From Pipra filicauda (taxonomy: Eukaryota; Chordata; Aves; Passeriformes; Pipridae), in assembly GCF_003945595.2 (NCBI RefSeq), contig NW_024104367.1, positions 1,257,981 through 1,321,980 of the forward strand: 64,000 bases of DNA, given 5' to 3'. How positions within the stretch are numbered: position 1 is the first letter of the stretch; the number at the start of each line of letters is the position of its first letter. The position numbers were made by a program, and so were the translations under genes. The notes beneath the pieces were generated by a model. That model did not search any database, was not told where the DNA came from, and worked only from the letters and a program-made list of their open reading frames with translations. Shown here one piece after another: positions 58,101 through 64,000 of this stretch.

Positions 58101-59561
58101 TGCCTTTCCCTGCATTGTTTCCTGCCTGGCAGATCCTGACCAAGGTCACAGGCTGTTTCCGTCAGCCCCTAGCCCTGGAGCAGGGAATACTGGGACTATT
58201 CACGGAGAGCACGCAATCTCACTGCACAGAGGCAGCCAGGGTTTTTCTCCTGTTCTGTACCAGCATTTCAGCTCATCTGGCACTTTTCATTCAGGAGCAT
58301 TAACCTACAGTCTAATATAATTATGTACTATATGCGTTTAAATTTTTAATTAGTTACATGCACTCGAGAGCAAATGGTCCCTTTTTCCCCTGATACACAC
58401 ACAGAACTCCTCTCAGCCTTAATGGGGTTTACATGGGTTTATCAAGTGATAATAAAAGCCTAAACGTTGGCTTCTGCTAACATTTACTGGGTAATTCCCT
58501 GCTCTCTCGGCACATGGGAAGTGTAACTGTGCACTGTTAAGTGCAACAGAATGGGGAGAAAAAACATTTAAGGTTAATTCTTGGCTTTACCCCTGTTACA
58601 TACACGGTTCTCTTGGAAGTGTTAAGACAAATCCCACAGAAGGAAGCAAATCAAAGGGAAAACTGATTTAAAAGTTCTAGGTGGGTGTTTTCTCCCCTGC
58701 AAAGGGCACATCTGTACCTTGGAACAACTGGGTGAGTCTCTTTGCAGGAGGCTGCATGTTGGAGGCTGCAGCACAGAGAGTCCCTGCAGCACCTCACTCT
58801 TACTCGGAGGGGAATCCATGAAGGAGATAACACCAGCTGGGCTCTGAGGGGAAGCATGAGGAGATAACACAGCTGGGCTGATTTAATCTACTCTCATGTG
58901 CCTCCAGCCTCCCATCAGGCAGGCGTGAAGCAACAAGTACTTCAGTGCTATCCAGGCATTCCTTGGGGCTGGATACAGGGTTCAGTCCCAAAGGGTGAGA
59001 CTTACCTCTCCCAAATTCAGCTGACTGCAGCCCAGGGCCCCCCATGGCTTTCTTGTCCCCACAGCACTTACATCTTTCCCCCAATACTGAGAAATAAAAC
59101 TATTGCACTGAAGTTCAGTGACAGCAATTCCACCTGAACTGTGTGTTAATGTCCCTGGCTTCTCCATGATTTCTGGCTACAAAGCCTTGGCCTGTTTCTC
59201 GACCTGGAAGTGCCCTGGTCTTTAATGGTGAGAAGAAACCGCTACAAACGGGTGTGCACAAGTTGTGTCTCACCCCTGCTCTGTCCAGGCAGCTTTGGGG
59301 AAGAAAGGGCTACATTATGAACTGGATTATTGAGTCTCAGCCATTGCCACAGTTGTTCAAAACTAACCATTTTAAAGTCTCTTCATAGTAGCAGTATTTT
59401 TAATGCTTTGGGGGCTGAGTTTTGCATTAAGAACTCACTTTCTGTGGAGGTTTCTCGTGCAACACACACAAACACACAGCCTGGGTGTGCAGGTTCAGTG
59501 CAGAGTCTCGATATTGCTCTCCCAGCCATTTCTGATGTGCCACAGCAGAGGTAACTTTTAG
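55191..59561. other. Unannotated stretch
   Basis: No gene recognised. A 154-codon minus-strand frame at 55194-55658 has no recognisable domain. A patch with raised CpG at 56640-56990 includes GTTGCTATGGCG, which resembles an RFX half site. Confidence 0.4.
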
Positions 59562-59643
59562 AATTATTTGGTTTGGAAGGGACCTTAAAGATCAAGCATT
59601 TCCAATCCCCTGCCATGGGCAGGGACACCTCCTACTAGACCAG
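59562..59643 (-). mobile_element. CR1 3' tail, short copy
   Basis: Antisense CR1: GAATTATTTGGTTTGGAAGG, GACCTTAAAGATCAAGC and CCTGCCATGGGCAGGGACAC. About 80 bp. Confidence 0.85.
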
Positions 59644-60794
59644 GACTTGTGAAGAGGAAGCAGAGTGGGAAGGGAGTATGGAAACACCAGCAATTTTAGT
59701 CACCATTAATAAAATTCCTAGCCACATGCTTAACCACTTCCCAGAGAAAATCAGGTTGGCATTAGCAGTAACACCATGCAGATCTGTTTATTGGAAAAAT
59801 TGAAAAGGAAAACCTCTTTGGAGAGTGAGTGCTCCAGGCTGGTCTGCTGTTGGACAGATGCTGAAAACTGATCTCCCCAGGAACCCCACAGCCAGGAGGG
59901 ACAAGCATTTATTGTGCCACTGCAATGCAGCTCCATGGAATTTGCTGCCTTTTATCCAGTGAGTGAAATAAAATAGGAAAGGGTTGGGGGTTTTTTAAAC
60001 TTTCATATTGGAAAACTTGCCTGTTCTAAGGGGAATGTGGTGCAGGCTCAGCTGCAGGCAAATACAGCCAGAGGCATCCCACACACATACCAGCACATAC
60101 ACAGGAGCCATACACAATATGCAAACACTCTGAAATCCCAAACAAATATCTCGAAAATCAGTTGTGCTCCACATGGAACAAGGGGCCTGCCCACACACAG
60201 AATTAAGAAGTTAATTAGTGTTTAAATATTTTCTTGCAAGCTTTGGCACTATTGCTGCTTCAGTGAGTATAAAACTAGCAAGAACAAGTGACTAGGGGGG
60301 AGAAGAATTACTCTGGTTTTCACTGTGCTCTGATAAATTATAAAAATCATGCAGGTAAACTGTGCATGTTTTTATTACAGCTTCACTGTGACAGGACTGG
60401 GAACTGAGGGAAATACTTCTTTTTAAAAGCATATTCATTTTGATCTAGCAGTGACCTTTTAATACGTTCAGGTCCCTGCAGGGAAGATGAAGCTACTTGT
60501 GGTCTTGTGTAAGAAAGGATGAGGAAAAAAGGCACCTCAAGATGACATAAAATCAAGGATCAGCCATGGGGAAACAAGTTTTCACTGTCTGAGGTATTTC
60601 ACCAGACTTGATGATCTATTCATTTTGATACATTCCCCCGTATGACCCCACGGTGGGATGGGGTTTGTTGGCTCTGCCAAGAAGACTCATTTGTCAGCTG
60701 GAGTTAGAGAAGGTTGGGGTTTCTCTGCTCTGGTTGGCTCTGGGCAGTGAGATACTGCTCACCCCTTCCTGCAGTCATTTTTATATTTACCCAC
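59644..60794. other. Unannotated stretch
   Basis: Nothing recognised. Confidence 0.4.
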
Positions 60795-60925
60795 CTGGGA
60801 TAGGATTTTCAGTTGGAGAGGACCTACAATGAACACCTAGTCCCACTTCCTGACCACCTCAGGGCTGTCCAAATGTTAAAGCCTATCTTAAGGACGCTAT
60901 CCAAAGTTTTTTAACTCACTGGTTT
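60795..60925 (-). mobile_element. Old CR1 3' remnant
   Basis: Weak antisense match: TTTTCAGTTGGAGAGGACCT, CCTAGTCCCACTTCCTGACC, ACCTCAGGGCTGTCCAAA and TTAAAGCCTATCTTAAGGAC, in the order of the 3' region of older CR1 subfamilies. Confidence 0.55.
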
Positions 60926-61844
60926 CTAATTTACCTCTAGTTTGCCAAGTTTGCAGGTTTGCTCTGAAGGCACAGCGCTTCCACTGCAGGTATTGAAGCT
61001 GTACATTTCTCTTTTCTGGCCTCTAGGGACTGAGTTTTAATTTAGGTGCTTCTGCTTCCAGAAACATGACTAGCAAGTCAAAATGGAGAGATCCTTGAAT
61101 ACTGCATTTGAAAAAGCCTGAGCAGTGAAGGGTTTGCAGGCTGAAGCACTCTGTGATCACAGTACTCGCTCACCAAGCTCAGAGTCTAGCAAATAGTTTT
61201 ACACAGGACCAAGGCCTTATGGAAACAGGCATCAAGGATGGAGAGGGAAAACATCAGCACTTTAGTGCTTAGCAATTGCTGTCTGCACTACAGTGGTGAC
61301 AGCCCAACCCTTCACAGTTCGCTTCTCTCGAGGGTTGATAAATGGTTTGATTTTCTGTGAGATTCTTTGTCTAGAGAAGTTCCCTGGTATCACCAAGAGT
61401 CAGATCAATGTTCCGAGCACAGCTGCAGTGAGGCAGCTGGCTGCCATCAGGATGTATTAACTCACCCCTCCAAGTTCTCCTCCAGCCTTGCCACCGACTC
61501 GTCTTTCTGACCTTGAGCAGGATGTTTTATCCATTGAGGTGCCTCCTGGTGTGCCTGCAGATGGGAATCCTTCCTGCCTTTCAGTGACCGCTATCAATTA
61601 GCTAAACCTGAACCTATAACATGCTCTGAGCCCTTTAGATGAAACATCCCAGAACTGCAGCTGTTATTGAAACACGCGGGTACAAGCAATGGATGAAAAC
61701 ATCTTTCTGGAAATGATGCTCACAGACTCGACTGCCTGTGTGCAGGATTTGTCCTCAGCACACTCTGGACACAAAGGCTGAATGTGGTTTTTGGTTTGGT
61801 CATGCAGAGGTGGATCAGCAATGACAATATGGCCCCGAATATGT
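60926..61844. other. Unannotated stretch
   Basis: Nothing recognised. Confidence 0.4.
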
Positions 61845-62462
61845 AAATATGGCCCAGAGAGCCAGTCGTGTCCTGGGCTGCACCAAAAGCAGCGTGGCCT
61901 GATCCAGGGAGGGGATTCTGCCCTTCTGCTCCACGCTGGTGAGACCCACCTGCAGTGCTGCCTCCAGCTCCGGGGTTGTCAGCACAGGGAAGGCATGGAC
62001 ATGCTGGAGAAAGTCCAGAGGAGGCCACAAAGGTGATTAGAGGGATGGAACCCTCTCCTATGAGGAAAGGCTGGGAGAACTGGGATTGTTCTGCCTGGAA
62101 AAAACAAGGCTTTGGGGTGACCTAATTGTGGCCTTCCAATATGTGAAGGGAGCTACAAGAAAGATGGACAGAGACTATTTATTTTACAGTGACAGGACAA
62201 GGGGAAATGGCTTCAAACTGACAGAGGGCAGGCTTAGATTAGATATCAGGAAGAAATTCTTCCCTGTGAGGGTGGTGAGGCCCTGGCACAGGTTGCCCAG
62301 AGAAGCTGTGGCTGCCCCATCCCTGGAAGTGTTCAAGGCCAGGTTGGATGGGGCTCTGAACAACCTGGGCTAGTGGAACGTGTCCCTGCCCATGGCAGGC
62401 GTGTTGGAACGAGATGATCTTGAAGGTCCCTTCCAGCCCAAACCATTCTACAGTTCTGTGAA
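61845..62462 (+). mobile_element. CR1 3' region, about 620 bp, well preserved
   Basis: Sense CR1 with CTGCACCAAAAGCAGCGTGG, GAGACCCACCTGCAGTGCTG, GTCCAGAGGAGGCCACAAAG, GATATCAGGAAGAAATTCTT, CATCCCTGGAAGTGTTCAAG and tail GGTCCCTTCCAGCCCAAACC ATTCTACAGTTCTGTGA. It is the best preserved CR1 3' region in the window. Confidence 0.95.
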
Positions 62463-64000
62463 TATTCTTTTATCTTATTAGAAAACAGTGCTTCCATTTA
62501 ACTGTGACTAAGACAAAATGTAAATAAATGGAAGGGTTTTTTTCCTCCCTTCTGGTTTCCACAACTGATTTGCGTGTTTGTGGGCATTTTTCTTACAACT
62601 TTTAATCGTACTTAAGAACCGTATAATGGTTGAGAACCAAACACGTGTTTTTAAGGCAGACAAGCTCCATAGTCCAGCTCTCAACCCAGCCCTTCAGGAG
62701 TCTTTACTGATACTGTTGTAGTGCACAGGGCTGGAGTGAAGAGCCAGGAATGAGCATTTAATTGACCATTGCTTTGAGGACTCAGCATCTTAAAACCCTG
62801 TCCCAAAGGATTCTCTTTCATCAGGAAACTGCAACCCTGAGAATTCTAAGGATGGGAAATTTATCTGCCACAGCAGATGATCTCTATGCAAGGAGGGCAG
62901 AACAGGTGAAAAGAAGGGAGGAGAAAGAAAAGAATTGTTTAACCTATGGTACAATTTGGGGGAAAAGGCAAACACAACATCACAGTTTTGTGCTTGAATT
63001 CAACCAGTTCAGGATCAGGCTTATGAGGTGGTTGGTGACAGCAGGACTCAGGGGCTTCCTTTTAATCCCAACCTTCAGGATGACCCGAATCTATATATTT
63101 GCAAACTTTTATCAGGATATATCCTCAGGCCTGAGTATTTCCTTGCATAAAAATAATAATGGATGCTGAAGAGTAACATTTATTGTAAAATCAATAATAA
63201 ATATGAATAAAAGCAGAAGATAAAAGGCTTGGTCCTCAGCTGGGATAAACAGGGGCAGCTCTGCTCTCTTCTGTGGCCACACTATGGCAGTGAAGGATTT
63301 GGTTCTGATAAAATTAAGCACCAAAAAAGGACCTGATCTTTTACTCTAGGAGTACCATTAGCTCCTTCCTTAGTCCCTTCTTCCAAAATTCTGCTGAAGA
63401 AGAGAGGTAAAAGGATTAGTCATTGCAAAGCTGCAAATATTTGGCCAGTCTAAGAGAGAAAAAGCCATTCTCCTATAGAATCTCTTCCTCTGTGGGCTCA
63501 CTGCAGTTTATTTTAGCTCATGAATGAATGTATCGAGTTGTCTCTTGAAATTCAAGACAAATGCTTTAATTCAGAGTGAAAAGGCAAAATAATGAAGGAT
63601 TGTTGCTCTGTGTACTTAAAAATAAACATCATCAAGCCTGTGTTTAAGGATGTCAGATATTCCACAGGTGACTTTCCGGTAATTCTAGGACTTCACACTA
63701 CAGCTGCAGCATAAGAAAGACAACAGCGGCCTCAATTCCTCATTTATTGTGGTCAATAGTCATGCATTTGTGTTATTTTTCTGAGGGGCACATTGTTCAG
63801 CACAGTAGCTTAAAAATAACAGTCCTATTGCTATTGAATTTGTTCTTCTTTGGTTTTGTTTCCTGTGGGCTATTTCTTAGGCAGAGACTGACTGGAAGAG
63901 TACAGGGACTGGATCTCTCCACAGAAGAACTAGTGCTGAGAACTTTCTCTTAACTTCCACTAGATATAAATAAAACTGCTGCAACTCCTCACCAGCCCCA
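62463..64000. other. Unannotated stretch to the right edge
   Basis: AT-rich unique DNA; no gene or mobile element recognised. Confidence 0.4.

Overview
This window looks like non-coding chromosomal DNA from a bird, most likely a songbird or another neoavian. The evidence is the repeat content: at least eleven CR1 LINE pieces in both orientations, many with the antisense or sense CR1 3' tail (AGAATCATAGAAT / ATTCTATGATTCT), two solo LTRs with TG...CA ends and 5-bp target duplications, and one young class II endogenous retrovirus. I see no mammalian-type SINE or L1. No tRNA, rRNA, CRISPR array or confident host protein-coding exon was found. The species assignment is inference.

The centrepiece is a complete minus-strand provirus at 28162-35699. 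Two 317-bp LTRs read as identical, and a perfect 6-bp target duplication (CAGACT) flanks it. Reading down the minus strand it has: 5' LTR, an 18-nt primer binding site for tRNA-Trp, a leader with a consensus splice donor, gag (758 aa), dUTPase-protease in the -1 frame, pol (RT, RNase H, integrase) in the next -1 frame, env (430 aa), a polypurine tract and the 3' LTR. The gag-pro shift site is GGGAAAC followed by a strong predicted pseudoknot. Gag, dUTPase-protease and Env are open. The one lesion I can see is an in-frame TAA between the protease stop and the first RT codons. The genome plan (dUTPase in pro, two -1 shifts) is betaretrovirus-like, while the tRNA-Trp primer and the CX6CC Env recall avian alpharetroviruses.

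Left arm (1-28161): a CR1 fragment with RT coding remains at 1-1012; long unannotated stretches with short palindromes; CR1 tails at 4896, 13928, 26231, 27648 and 27841; a 51-bp tandem duplication at 14607; a purine-rich tract at 16280-17060; an ERVL-like solo LTR at 20103-20672; and an old, decayed CR1 in antisense at about 20970-22320.

Right arm (35700-64000): CR1 copies at 37325, 44540, 49537, 59562, 60795 and 61845; an old CR1 at 54625-55190; and a second solo LTR at 41375-41965 with a long U3 inverted repeat. Several unique stretches have motifs typical of conserved non-coding elements (octamer, TAAT-rich palindrome, local CpG enrichment), but that idea needs an alignment to test.
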